Shown: positions 1-8,434 of the stretch, piece by piece
How the letters are laid out: each line of letters opens with the position of its first letter
Position numbering within the stretch: the first letter of the stretch is position 1
Source: Sphingopyxis italica
GTDB taxonomy: Bacteria; Pseudomonadota; Alphaproteobacteria; Sphingomonadales; Sphingomonadaceae
Direction: 5' to 3'
Assembly: GCF_011926545.1 (NCBI RefSeq)
Contig: NZ_JAATIT010000004.1
Span: forward strand, 310,001 to 374,000
Length of the DNA stretch: 64,000 nt
Notes under the pieces: generated by a model
The model's input: only the letters and a program-made list of their open reading frames with translations
What the model was told of the DNA's origin: nothing
The model's database searches: none
Translations under genes and position numbers: made by a program

Positions 1-1147
1 CGGGGAACGGCTCGTCGAAGCCGAAGCGCGTCGTCTTGCCGCTCGCGATCGCCTCGCCGAATTCCTCGGGGCTTTTGCCCGCGAACATCACCGCCATCAG
101 GCCCGAGAAGTGCAGCGCGCGCTCGGTGCGGATGCAGCCATGGCTGAACGCGCGCGCGGCGGCGTTGAACGCGCCTTTCGACGGGGTGTCGTGAAGATAG
201 ATCGCATGCTCGTTGAGCATTTCCATCTTCATCACGCCCAGCGCGTTGTTCGCCCCCGGCAGCTGCACCACCGACAAATTCTTGCCGCTGCCCGTCCAGG
301 TATAGCCCTGGCGGCGCGCCGATGCGGGGTTGTTGGCGATCGTCGCGCCAATGCCTTCGTTGATGATGCTGCGCGGCAGCGTCCAGTTCGGGTTGACGAT
401 GATGCCCGTCGCCATCGGGTTCAATTGCGGCGTCGGGGTCGAACTCTTGCCGACGACGGCCTTGTGCGTGGCGATGATCGTGCCGCCGTGGACGACGCGG
501 GTCAGATATTCGGGGACGTTGCTGACGACATAGCGTTCGCCGAGGCTGCGCGGCATCCAGCGCCAGCGTTCCATGTTGACGCGGATCGCATTGGCCGCGG
601 CGGGGGTCTTCGCCGTCTGGAGCGACGCCTTGAGTAGCGCGAAATCGGGATGCACCGGGTCGAGGCTGGCGAGCGTTTCGGGCACCGTTCCGGCGCCGAG
701 CGCGGCGGTCAGCAGCGACAGCAAGGGTTCGCTGTCGCCGTCGCTGTCCACCATGAACCATTGTTTGCGCGCGGCATTGGGCGTGCGCCCATCGCGCAGG
801 TGGGTCGCGAGCAGCAGGAAGCGGTCGGTCGCCGCCTTGTCGAGCGCCGCCTGGTCGCCGCCGAGGATCGCCGCGGCGAGGCCGTCGGGATAATAATCCC
901 TGGCGAACAGGCCTTCGTCGCCGACCTTTTCGATGAAGCTCAACAGCGCGGTCGCATTGTCCTCCGACCAGCTCGGCATCTCGATTCGCACCGCGACGAC
1001 CGGTGCGTCATCCCTGATCTTGTCGGGCTGGAGGATGACCGAATCCTCCTTCACCTCGGTTTGCGCGAAAGCCGGAGCCGCGAGCAGCGTCAGCGGGAGG
1101 AGAAGCGCCGCAGCGGGACGTGCGGAAAAGGAAGCGTTTTTGGCCAT
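1..1147 (-). CDS. L,D-transpeptidase, YcbB-like (3' end outside window)
   Basis: Periplasmic enzyme expected to form 3-3 cross-links in peptidoglycan. I translated the minus strand from the ATG at 1147; 382 codons are open to the window edge with no stop, so the C-terminus is missing. Residues 1-28 form a signal peptide ending in AFA-Q. The YkuD catalytic signature is complete: His319 in YLHDTPSK, then SHGCIR with His336, Cys338 and Arg340. Between them lies the usual N-terminal scaffold with MERWRWMPR (about 200), typical of the long YcbB/LdtD group. A short intergenic repeat separates it from accC, so it is probably its own unit. Family is clear; the exact subgroup is inferred. Confidence 0.9.
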   Translation of the reverse strand, partial: MAKNASFSARPAAALLLPLTLLAAPAFAQTEVKEDSVILQPDKIRDDAPVVAVRIEMPSWSEDNATALLSFIEKVGDEGLFARDYYPDGLAAAILGGDQAALDKAATDRFLLLATHLRDGRTPNAARKQWFMVDSDGDSEPLLSLLTAALGAGTVPETLASLDPVHPDFALLKASLQTAKTPAAANAIRVNMERWRWMPRSLGERYVVSNVPEYLTRVVHGGTIIATHKAVVGKSSTPTPQLNPMATGIIVNPNWTLPRSIINEGIGATIANNPASARRQGYTWTGSGKNLSVVQLPGANNALGVMKMEMLNEHAIYLHDTPSKGAFNAAARAFSHGCIRTERALHFSGLMAVMFAGKSPEEFGEAIASGKTTRFGFDEPFP

Positions 1148-1225
1148 GGTTAAAGCCCATAGCCAAAAAATAGGGCTAGCGAAAGTGAAGCGGAGCACAG
1201 CTCGGCGCAGGTTGAAACGTCCTTT

Positions 1226-1283
1226 GTCATTCCGGCGAAGGCCGGAATCTCGACGGCGAGACCCCGGCCTTCGCCGGGGTGAC
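1226..1283. repeat. Paired inverted hairpin repeat (family E)
   Basis: Two adjacent palindromes between the transpeptidase and accC: ATTCCGGC-GAAG-GCCGGAAT followed by ACCCCGGC-CTTC-GCCGGGGT. The loops are reverse complements of each other, so the pair is an inverted duplication of one hairpin. It may also act as a terminator for accC, but there is no T-run. Confidence 0.8.
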
Positions 1284-1292
1284 GGGATGTGG

Positions 1293-2654
1293 CTAAGCGG
1301 CGCCTTCCTCATCCTGCCGCGCCAGCCATTCCTCGAGCCACTTGATCGTATAGTCGCCGTGGATCACGTCGGGGTCGGCAAGCAGCGCCTGATGCAGCGG
1401 AATGTTCGTCTTGACCCCGCCGATCACCATTTCCTCGAGCGCGCGGCGCATCCGCATCATGCAGCTTTCGCGGCTGCGACCATAGACGATCAGCTTGCCG
1501 ATCATGCTGTCATAATAGGGCGGGATCGAATAGCCGGCGTAAAGCCCGCTATCGACGCGCACGTGCATGCCGCCCGCGGCGTGATAGCTCGTCACCTTGC
1601 CGGGCGAGGGCAGGAAGCTGCGCGGATCCTCGGCATTGATGCGGCATTCCATCGAATGGCCGCGGAATTCGAGGTCTTCCTGTTTGACCGAAAGCCCCGC
1701 ACCGCCGGCGATGCGGATCTGTTCGCGGACGAGGTCGAAGCCGGTGATCATCTCGGTCACCGGATGTTCGACCTGGATGCGCGTGTTCATCTCGATGAAG
1801 AAAAATTCGCCATTTTCCCACAGGAATTCGATCGTGCCGGCGCCGCGATAGCCCATCGCGGCCATCGCGTCGGCGCAGACCTTGCCCATGCGCGCGCGTT
1901 CTTCGGCCGAGATGATCGGCGAGGGGGCTTCTTCGAGCACTTTCTGGTGGCGGCGCTGGAGCGAGCAGTCGCGCTCGCCCAGATGGATCGCATGGCCCTT
2001 GCCGTCGCCGAAGACCTGGAATTCGATATGGCGCGGATTGCCGAGATATTTTTCCATATAAACGGTCGGATCGCCGAAGGCGGCCGCCGCTTCGGATGAG
2101 GCCTGACCCATCAGGCTTTCGAGGCCGTCTTCGCCCGGAACGACCTTCATGCCGCGCCCGCCGCCGCCCGATGCGGCCTTGATCAGCACCGGATAGCCGA
2201 TGTCCTTCGCCAGGCTTTTGGTCTCTTCGCTGAAGGTCACTGCGCCCGGCGAGCCCGGAACGACGGGGAGGCCGAGCTTGACCGCGGTGCGCTTCGCCTC
2301 GACCTTGTCGCCCATCGTGCGGATATGCTCGGGCTTGGGCCCGACGAAGATCATGTCGTGCGCTTCGATGATCTCGGCGAAACGCTCGTTTTCCGACAGA
2401 AAGCCGTAGCCCGGATGGATCGCGTCGGCGCCGGTGATCTCGGCCGCCGAAATGATCGCGGGGATGTTGAGATAACTGTCCTTCGCGGCGGGCGGGCCGA
2501 TGCACACCGCCTCGTCGGCCAGGCGGACGTGCATCGCGTCGGTGTCGGCAGTCGAATGGACCGCGACCGTCTTGATGCCCATTTCATGGCACGCGCGGTG
2601 GATGCGCAGCGCGATCTCGCCGCGGTTGGCGATCAGGAGCTTTTCAATGGCCAT
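1293..2654 (-). CDS. accC: Acetyl-CoA carboxylase, biotin carboxylase subunit
   Basis: ATP-dependent carboxylation of biotin on AccB, the first half-reaction of malonyl-CoA formation for fatty-acid synthesis. The 453 residues match the usual length of about 450. The N-terminus [18 protein letters not shown] is the biotin carboxylase N-domain. The glycine-rich ATP-grasp loop [13 protein letters not shown] lies near residue 160-175, followed by [14 protein letters not shown] (about 288-301) with catalytic residues. It lies 9 bp downstream of accB on the same strand, the classic accBC order. No sign of damage. Confidence 0.98.
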   Translation of the reverse strand: MAIEKLLIANRGEIALRIHRACHEMGIKTVAVHSTADTDAMHVRLADEAVCIGPPAAKDSYLNIPAIISAAEITGADAIHPGYGFLSENERFAEIIEAHDMIFVGPKPEHIRTMGDKVEAKRTAVKLGLPVVPGSPGAVTFSEETKSLAKDIGYPVLIKAASGGGGRGMKVVPGEDGLESLMGQASSEAAAAFGDPTVYMEKYLGNPRHIEFQVFGDGKGHAIHLGERDCSLQRRHQKVLEEAPSPIISAEERARMGKVCADAMAAMGYRGAGTIEFLWENGEFFFIEMNTRIQVEHPVTEMITGFDLVREQIRIAGGAGLSVKQEDLEFRGHSMECRINAEDPRSFLPSPGKVTSYHAAGGMHVRVDSGLYAGYSIPPYYDSMIGKLIVYGRSRESCMMRMRRALEEMVIGGVKTNIPLHQALLADPDVIHGDYTIKWLEEWLARQDEEGAA

Positions 2655-2663
2655 GGGCTGAAT

Positions 2664-3143
2664 TTACCCGATGGTGAACAGCGGCTGGTCGAACTCGACC
2701 GGCTGGCTGTTCTCGACATGCACGGCCTTCAGCGTGCCCGACGCGGTGGCGGTGATCGGGTTCATCACCTTCATCGCCTCGATGATCAGGATCGTGTCGC
2801 CGGCTTTCACCGCCGAGCCGACGGCCGCGAAATTGGGCGCGCTCGGCTCGGGCGCAAGATAGACGGTGCCGACCATCGGCGATTTCACGGCATCGGCGAA
2901 ATGATCGGCGGCGGGTGCGGCGGCGGCGGGTGCCGCTGCCGCTGCCGGCGCGGCGGGTGCTGCGACCGGCGCGGGCGCATAAGCGAGGGGCGCGGCGGCG
3001 GCGGTCAGCGTGCGCGCGACGCGTATCTTGCGTGTCCCGTCCTCGACCTCGATTTCCGAAAGCTGCGTATCGTCGAGCAGTTCGGCAAGCGCGCGAACGA
3101 ACGCCGGATCGATGTTGATGCCATTGTCTTTATGGTCACCCAT
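2664..3143 (-). CDS. accB: Acetyl-CoA carboxylase, biotin carboxyl carrier protein
   Basis: Carries biotin between the carboxylase and transferase of acetyl-CoA carboxylase. 159 residues: an N-terminal segment, a long Ala/Pro linker (about 48-80) and a C-terminal biotinyl domain with the EAMKVMN motif, in which Lys125 is the expected biotinylation site. The linker makes the DNA extremely GC-rich. It lies 68 bp downstream of aroQ and 9 bp upstream of accC, so the three genes could share a transcript. Confidence 0.98.
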   Translation of the reverse strand: MGDHKDNGINIDPAFVRALAELLDDTQLSEIEVEDGTRKIRVARTLTAAAAPLAYAPAPVAAPAAPAAAAAPAAAAPAADHFADAVKSPMVGTVYLAPEPSAPNFAAVGSAVKAGDTILIIEAMKVMNPITATASGTLKAVHVENSQPVEFDQPLFTIG

Positions 3144-3211
3144 GAGAATTTTCCTGTTGTTGCGGCGTCGCTATCGCGGCGCCCTGACCCGTTTTTTGAT
3201 GCGCCCTATTG

Positions 3212-3652
3212 TCAGAGACGCGCGGCGGCGTCCAGCGCCAGCGTATAGCTGTCCGCGCCATGCCCTGCAAAATGCGCCGCCGCCGCCATGCCGACATAAC
3301 TGATGTGGCGGAAGGTTTCGCGCGTCGTCGGATCCGACAGATGAACCTCGATCACCGGCACCTTGATCGATTTGATCGCGTCGTGGATCGCGATCGACGT
3401 GTGCGTATAGCCCCCCGCATTGAGCAGCACCGCCTTCGCGCCCGCCACATAGGCTTCGTGCAGCCAGTCGATCAGCACGCCCTCATGGTTCGTCTGGCGG
3501 CATTCGAGGCGCAGGCCGAGCCCCTCCGCCTGCGCCTCCAGTCGTGCATGAATATCGTTCAGCGTGTCGTGGCCATAGATTTCGGGCTCGCGGGTGCCGA
3601 GCAGGTTGAGATTGGGGCCGGAGAGAACGAAGACGGTCGGCAAGTCGGGCAA
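3212..3652 (-). CDS. aroQ: Type II 3-dehydroquinate dehydratase
   Basis: Dehydrates 3-dehydroquinate to 3-dehydroshikimate in the shikimate pathway. 146 residues, the normal size for the type II enzyme. Visible signatures are [17 protein letters not shown] with catalytic Tyr26, QTNHEG (about 53-58), NAGGYTHTS with Asn79, and [12 protein letters not shown] with His104 and Arg111. It is the first gene of the aroQ-accB-accC run and is divergent from thiS, with 79 bp between the starts for both promoters. The aroQ-accBC order is common in alphaproteobacteria. Confidence 0.97.
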   Translation of the reverse strand: MPDLPTVFVLSGPNLNLLGTREPEIYGHDTLNDIHARLEAQAEGLGLRLECRQTNHEGVLIDWLHEAYVAGAKAVLLNAGGYTHTSIAIHDAIKSIKVPVIEVHLSDPTTRETFRHISYVGMAAAAHFAGHGADSYTLALDAAARL

Positions 3653-3731
3653 AGGCTTGGCTTTCGGTTGCGACGGAGGGCGCTCCCCCTATATGGGCTG
3701 CTCGGCAAAAGGCAAAGCGAGGCGAATTGAC

Positions 3732-3932
3732 GTGATTTCGGTCATTCTCAACGGCGAACCCCGGCAGGTGCGCGAAGGCAGCATCGCCGATCTCGTCGCG
3801 TCGCTCGGCCTCGACGTCAAGAAGGTCGCGGTCGAGCGCAACCGCGACATCGTGCCGCGTTCGACGCTCGCCGACGTGGAACTCGCCGAGGGCGATGCGC
3901 TCGAAATCGTTCATTTTGTAGGAGGCGGTTGA
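3732..3932 (+). CDS. thiS: Sulfur carrier protein ThiS
   Basis: Small ubiquitin-fold protein that delivers sulfur as a C-terminal thiocarboxylate for thiazole formation. I place the start at GTG 3732, preceded by GAGGCG, giving 66 residues ([13 protein letters not shown]...), the family's usual length. An upstream ATG in frame would add about 46 unrelated residues that overlap aroQ. The C-terminus EIVHFVGGG supplies the essential Gly-Gly tail. Followed directly by thiG. Other thi genes are not in the window. Confidence 0.93.
   Translation: MISVILNGEPRQVREGSIADLVASLGLDVKKVAVERNRDIVPRSTLADVELAEGDALEIVHFVGGG
3920..3925 (+). promoter_or_regulatory. Shine-Dalgarno of thiG inside the thiS 3' end
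   Basis: A perfect AGGAGG, 8 nt before the TTG at 3934, settles that rare start codon. The same bases encode the Val-Gly-Gly end of ThiS. Confidence 0.8.
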
Positions 3933-3933
3933 G

Positions 3934-4707
3934 TTGTCAGCGGATCAATGGAGCGTCGCCGGCCGGACATTTACGTCGCGGCTGATCGTCGGCACCGGCA
4001 AATACAGGGATTTCGAACAGAACGCCGCCGCGGTCGAAGCTTCGGGGGCCGAGATTGTCACCGTCGCGGTGCGGCGGGTCAATGTGTCGGATCCGGCGGC
4101 GCCGATGCTCACCGACTATATAGATCCGAAGAAGATCACCTATCTGCCCAACACCGCGGGTTGCTTCAACGCCGACGACGCGATCCGCACGCTGCGGCTC
4201 GCGCGCGAGGCGGGGGGCTGGGACCTCGTGAAGCTCGAGGTGCTCGGCGAGGCGAAGACGCTCTATCCGAACATGCGCGAAACGCTCGAGGCGACCGAGG
4301 TGCTTGCGAAAGAGGGCTTCCTGCCGATGGTCTATTGCGTCGACGATCCGATCGCCGCGAAGCAGCTCGAGGATGCCGGCGCGGTCGCGATCATGCCCCT
4401 GGGCGCGCCGATCGGGTCGGGGCTGGGCATCCAGAACCGCGTGACGATCCGCCTGATCGTCGAGGGCGCGTCGGTGCCGGTGCTCGTCGATGCCGGCGTC
4501 GGCACCGCGAGCGACGCCGCGGTCGCGATGGAACTCGGCTGCGACGGCGTGCTGATGAACACCGCGATCGCCGAAGCGAAGGACCCCATTCTTATGGCGC
4601 GTGCGATGAAGCGCGCGGTCGAGGCGGGGCGCGATGCCTATCTGGCCGGGCGCATGGGATTGCGGCGTTATGCCGATCCGTCGAGTCCCTTGGCGGGATT
4701 GATTTAG
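3934..4707 (+). CDS. thiG: Thiazole synthase
   Basis: Makes the thiazole phosphate of thiamine from 1-deoxyxylulose 5-phosphate, dehydroglycine or iminoglycine, and ThiS thiocarboxylate. 257 residues from a TTG start, 1 bp after the thiS stop and with a perfect Shine-Dalgarno. The TIM-barrel sequence carries [16 protein letters not shown], where Lys100 is the expected Schiff-base lysine, and the phosphate-binding [12 protein letters not shown] and [14 protein letters not shown] (about 185-215). Ends convergently with the methyltransferase at 4756. Confidence 0.97.
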   Translation: MSADQWSVAGRTFTSRLIVGTGKYRDFEQNAAAVEASGAEIVTVAVRRVNVSDPAAPMLTDYIDPKKITYLPNTAGCFNADDAIRTLRLAREAGGWDLVKLEVLGEAKTLYPNMRETLEATEVLAKEGFLPMVYCVDDPIAAKQLEDAGAVAIMPLGAPIGSGLGIQNRVTIRLIVEGASVPVLVDAGVGTASDAAVAMELGCDGVLMNTAIAEAKDPILMARAMKRAVEAGRDAYLAGRMGLRRYADPSSPLAGLI

Positions 4708-4755
4708 GACGATTTCGACTGAAATGCGCCAATCGACGTCGCAGTGCAGCCCGGA

Positions 4756-5364
4756 TTAGCGGACTTTTTCGAAAGCAAGCCAAGTCCAGAAAACGCCCAT
4801 GGACAGATTGACCTTTTGAACGGAGTCGGCGTCCTGCCTGCGTAGGAGGTGCAGTCCACAAGCATGTGCCATTTCGATTGTCATGTCGGATGACACCGGA
4901 AACACCCTCCGACCTTTGGCGCCGGGGCCGTGCCGAAGCGACATGATGAGGATACCGCTCGGCGCGATCAACGTCGCAAGACGAGGCATGGCTATTGCCC
5001 GATTTGCGTCGGAAAGATGCTGCCACACTGCGCACAATGTCACGAGATCGAACGAGACACCGGTCGGCACCGCCCGGAGATGTGGCAAGCGATCATCCAA
5101 CCACTTGATATTGGCTGCGGGGTGAAGCGTCTGGCCAGCCTCGCGAAGTTCACGCACTGGTTCGATGGCGAGTGCGTCGTGTCCCTTGGCAGCGAACCAT
5201 GCCGCGTCTCGCCCCGTTCCGGCTCCAATGTCCGCAATCGTGATACTGTGGTTTGGGATTAAATCGACGACGTGCTCGTATATGCTTTCTGGTGACAACC
5301 CATCATATGCAGCAATAAAATCTGCGGTGGCAACGGCGGCGTATCCCTCCAGAACGTCCTGCAT
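4756..5364 (-). CDS. SAM-dependent methyltransferase, substrate unknown
   Basis: Class I methyltransferase of 202 residues. I chose ATG 5364 (MQDVLEGYAAVATADFI) because it has GGAAG 5 nt upstream; the 72-codon extension of the open frame is low-complexity and overlaps the neighbouring gene. Motif I is IADIGAGTGRDAAWFA (about 46-61), followed by an acidic end of strand 2 (AIEP) and FDLVTLCAVWQHL as motif IV. The DNA is clearly less GC-rich than its neighbours (about half G+C around 5281-5340), which suggests recent acquisition. No neighbour hints at the substrate. Confidence 0.85.
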   Translation of the reverse strand: MQDVLEGYAAVATADFIAAYDGLSPESIYEHVVDLIPNHSITIADIGAGTGRDAAWFAAKGHDALAIEPVRELREAGQTLHPAANIKWLDDRLPHLRAVPTGVSFDLVTLCAVWQHLSDANRAIAMPRLATLIAPSGILIMSLRHGPGAKGRRVFPVSSDMTIEMAHACGLHLLRRQDADSVQKVNLSMGVFWTWLAFEKVR

Positions 5365-5455
5365 TGGTCTTCCACGAATGACTGAAAACTGTTGGTATGC
5401 CCCTCGGAAGGGGACGGACAAGAATCCACCCCAAAACCTCCCTCGGCGGGCGCGC

Positions 5456-5824
5456 TCACCCCATGATGAAGGCGTTGAGCTTATTGCCGTCGGGGTCGCG
5501 GAAATAGCCCGCATAAAAACCTTCGCCGCGCAGTCCCGGGGGGCCTTCGCAGGTGCCGCCGTTCGCCAGCGCGATGTCATAGAGGCGCTGGACCTGTTCC
5601 TGATCCTTCGCCGCGAGCGCGACCATCACGCCATTGCCGACCGACGCGGCATTGCCGTCGAACGGCTTGGTCAGGCCGATGCCCGCGCCGCCGCCGTCCT
5701 TGCCCCAGGCGATGAAGCTTTCATATTCCATCATCCGCGGCGTTTCGAGTTCGGCGGCGATCGCATCGTAAAAGGCGGCCGCGCGCGCCAGATCGTTCGT
5801 CCCCAGTGTCACATATCCGATCAT
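5456..5824 (-). CDS. VOC (glyoxalase-fold) family protein
   Basis: 122 residues from ATG 5824, preceded by GGAGAAAG; the 14-residue upstream extension has no support. One vicinal-oxygen-chelate module: MIGYVTLGTNDLARAAAFYDAI at the N-terminus and GYFRDPDGNKLNAFI at the C-terminus, the latter being the usual metal-site strand. Such proteins range from glyoxalases to resistance proteins, so function is open. 115 bp separate it from the end of the DegP gene, with a terminator between. Confidence 0.85.
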   Translation of the reverse strand: MIGYVTLGTNDLARAAAFYDAIAAELETPRMMEYESFIAWGKDGGGAGIGLTKPFDGNAASVGNGVMVALAAKDQEQVQRLYDIALANGGTCEGPPGLRGEGFYAGYFRDPDGNKLNAFIMG

Positions 5825-5885
5825 GTTCTTTCTCCCGACTCGTTGGTGTGAACATAATAAGAACATATGCTGATCCAGGCAAATG

Positions 5886-5916
5886 AAAAGGGCGCCGCGA
5901 CCACGTCGCGACGCCC
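5886..5916 (-). terminator. Intrinsic terminator of the DegP-like gene
   Basis: On the minus strand a 12-bp stem (one G-T wobble; arms 5916-5905 and 5901-5890) with a 3-nt loop is followed at once by TTTTCATTT. It lies 25 bp past the stop codon of the protease gene. Confidence 0.85.
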
Positions 5917-5940
5917 CTGTCGATTCGGCTCGCGCCCGCT

Positions 5941-7440
5941 CTATTCGGCGATGCGGATCGCGATGAACGCCGGCGACTGGCCGCGGCGCAGGATTTCGAG
6001 CAGCACCGCGTTGCGGCCCGCCTTCTTCGCCGCCGCGAGGACGCCCGAGAGCGCCTCGCTGCTCGTCACCGCGCTGCGGTTGGCGCTGAGGATGATGTCG
6101 CCGCGGCGCAGACCCTTGCGGCCGGCATCGCTGTTGCCGCCGACGGCGCCGATCACCAGCCCCTTGGTGTCGGCATCGACGCCGATCGAGCGCGCGATGG
6201 CGCTCGTCAACGGCTGGACCGCCATGCCGAGCTGGTCCTGGATCGCCTGATTGGCGGTTCCCGTCGGATCTTCGGGCAGCGTCTGTTCCGCCTCGGGATC
6301 GAAATTCTCGCCGGTCAGTTCGCTTTCGGGGGGCCGTGTGCCGATGACCGCCGACAGCGACAGCGCCTTGCCTTCGCGGATGACCTCGATCGGAACGCGC
6401 GTGCCCGGTTTGATGTTGGCGACGATATAGGACAGCGTCTGTTGCGGCGTGATTTCCTTGCCGTTGATCTTCGTCACGACGTCGCCGCGCTTCAGTCCCG
6501 CCTTCGCTGCCGCCTGGCCGTCCTCGACGCGCTGAATGATCTCGCCGCGATCCTTGGGCAGGCCGAGCGCCGCCGCCATATCCTCGCTGACCGGCACGAT
6601 GCCGATGCCGAGATAACCGCGCTGCGGCGTTTCGCCGGCGCGCAGCGCCTCGATCACCGGGATCGCGGCTTCGGCCGGAATCGCGAAGTTGACGCCGATG
6701 TTCGCGCCGACGGGCGAGATCAGCATATTGTTGATGCCGACGACATTGCCCTGCAGGTCGAACAAGGGACCGCCCGAATTGCCGCGGTTGATCGCGGTAT
6801 CGGTCTGGATATAGCGGTCATAGGCGCCCCCCTGGCCGATGTTGCGCTGGACCGCCGAGATGATCCCCGCGGTCACGGTCGAGCCGAGACCGAGCGGGTT
6901 GCCGATCGCGACGACCCAGTCGCCGACGCGCGCCGGACTGCCGTCGGCGAATTTCACGAAGGGCAGGCCCGTCGCGTCGATCTTGAGCAGCGCGAGGTCC
7001 GACGCGGCATCGCGCCCGACGATCTTCGCCGTATATTCCTTCTGGTTCGTGAAAGTCACGGTGACCTGATCGACCGTCTGATCGCCGCGCGGGCCGCCGG
7101 CGATCACATGGTTGTTGGTGACGATATAGCCGTCGGACGAGATCAGGAAGCCCGAGCCGCCGCCCTGCTGTTCCTGCGTGATCGGCTCGCGCGTCCCGGC
7201 AAAGGGATTGAGCCGGACGCCGAGCGTCACTTCCTGCTTGGTCGAGATGTTGACCACCGCGGGCTGCAATTGCTCGACGAGGTCGGCAAAGCTTTCGGGG
7301 GCGCCGGCGCGGGGAACCGCCTTGGCGATCTCGCTCTCCTCGTTCTGCGCGACCTGCGCGCCGACGGGGGACTGGGTGACCAGCGCCAGCGCGGTGCCAC
7401 CCGCCAGCAAGGCCGAAGTGATGCCATAAACATAACGCAC
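5941..7440 (-). CDS. degP: Do/DegP-type periplasmic serine protease
   Basis: Periplasmic protease/chaperone for misfolded envelope proteins. 499 residues with an N-terminal signal sequence (about 1-28), a trypsin-like domain with His111 (TNNHVIAGG), Asp148 (ASDLALLKID) and Ser222 (NRGNSGGPL), then two PDZ domains starting near RGYLGIGIVPV (about 275) and near 395-480. This is the full Do family layout. It is the last gene after hflK-hflC on the same strand, 139 bp apart, and it ends at a clear terminator. Whether it is a DegP or DegQ equivalent cannot be told. Confidence 0.95.
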   Translation of the reverse strand: MRYVYGITSALLAGGTALALVTQSPVGAQVAQNEESEIAKAVPRAGAPESFADLVEQLQPAVVNISTKQEVTLGVRLNPFAGTREPITQEQQGGGSGFLISSDGYIVTNNHVIAGGPRGDQTVDQVTVTFTNQKEYTAKIVGRDAASDLALLKIDATGLPFVKFADGSPARVGDWVVAIGNPLGLGSTVTAGIISAVQRNIGQGGAYDRYIQTDTAINRGNSGGPLFDLQGNVVGINNMLISPVGANIGVNFAIPAEAAIPVIEALRAGETPQRGYLGIGIVPVSEDMAAALGLPKDRGEIIQRVEDGQAAAKAGLKRGDVVTKINGKEITPQQTLSYIVANIKPGTRVPIEVIREGKALSLSAVIGTRPPESELTGENFDPEAEQTLPEDPTGTANQAIQDQLGMAVQPLTSAIARSIGVDADTKGLVIGAVGGNSDAGRKGLRRGDIILSANRSAVTSSEALSGVLAAAKKAGRNAVLLEILRRGQSPAFIAIRIAE

Positions 7441-7579
7441 GATCGGAAATCCTCTTCGTTCTTAAAGAAACTCAATAACCCCGGCTGCGGCGGTCTGCGG
7501 CGGGCCGGCTGAACGCTGTTTGAACATGAACGGACCATGTCGGTTCCATTCATCGCGCCGTCCATCCGTCGCAGATGCG

Positions 7580-8434
7580 TCAACCGCCGCTGAAACGCTT
7601 CAGATATTCATTGTCGGGCGACATGATGATCGACGTTCCGCCGGTGTTGTTTTCACCGAGGAAGGTCTGCCGATAGCTCTGCATCGCGCGATAGAAATCA
7701 TAGAATTCGGGGTCCTTGCCATAGCTCGCGGCATAGATGCGCGCCGCTTCGCCATCGGCGGCGCCGCGGATGATCTGCGCTTCCTTCTGTCCTTCGGCGC
7801 GGATCGAGATCGCCTCCTGCTGCCGCGCGGTGCGCATCCGGTTATACGCCGCCTCAAGCGTCGCACCCTCGGGCAGGTCGGCGCGCTTGATCCGGACGTC
7901 GATGATCTCGGCGCCATATTTCTGCGCCTCGCGATTGAGCGCGACCTGGATATTGTCCATCACCGCGCCGCGCTCGGGCGACAGCAGGGTCGCGAAGGTG
8001 CGCTTGCCGAGCTCGTTGCGCAGCGACGAACCGAGGATCGTCGCAAGCTGCGTCTGCAATTTCTCTTCGGTGCGGATCGCGGTGTACATGCGCACCGGAT
8101 TGGTAATGCGAAAACGCGCGAAGGCGTCGACCTGCAGCCGCTGCTGGTCGGTCGACAGCACCTGCTGGCGCTCCATGTTCACGCCGAGGATGCGCTTGTC
8201 GATATATTGGATGCCGTCGGTGAAGGGAACGCGCAGGACGAGCCCGGCGCCCGAGCGCCCGAAATCCTCGTTCGGCTTGTAACGGTTCACCGTCCGTTCG
8301 ATTTCGCCGAAGCGCAGGATCAGCGCCTGCTTGTCCTCGGGCACGATCGCCAGCGACTGCGACAGGATGACGAGCAGCGCGACCGCGACGACGAGCAGGC
8401 GCAGCGGGTTCTGGAACAGCGAACGGATCATCAT
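7580..8434 (-). CDS. hflC: Protease modulator HflC
   Basis: Inner-membrane SPFH/prohibitin protein that with HflK forms a large cage around FtsH and modulates its proteolysis. 284 residues: one N-terminal membrane helix (LRLLVVAVALLVILSQSLAIV, about 11-31), then the SPFH domain beginning VPEDKQALILRFGEIERT and a charged helical region (RTARQQEAISIRAEGQKEAQ, about 213-232). The start ATG overlaps the hflK stop by 4 bases (ATGA), so the two are translationally coupled. Confidence 0.95.
   Translation of the reverse strand: MMIRSLFQNPLRLLVVAVALLVILSQSLAIVPEDKQALILRFGEIERTVNRYKPNEDFGRSGAGLVLRVPFTDGIQYIDKRILGVNMERQQVLSTDQQRLQVDAFARFRITNPVRMYTAIRTEEKLQTQLATILGSSLRNELGKRTFATLLSPERGAVMDNIQVALNREAQKYGAEIIDVRIKRADLPEGATLEAAYNRMRTARQQEAISIRAEGQKEAQIIRGAADGEAARIYAASYGKDPEFYDFYRAMQSYRQTFLGENNTGGTSIIMSPDNEYLKRFSGG

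Noticed and set aside
110..1153. Plus-strand frames at the left end
   Set aside because: They are shadows of the minus-strand L,D-transpeptidase, which has a signal peptide and complete catalytic motif.
7519..7560. Possible EcfG stress promoter (GGAAC ... CGTT) upstream of the DegP gene
   Set aside because: On the minus strand the boxes are only 10 bp apart, whereas EcfG promoters need about 16-17.
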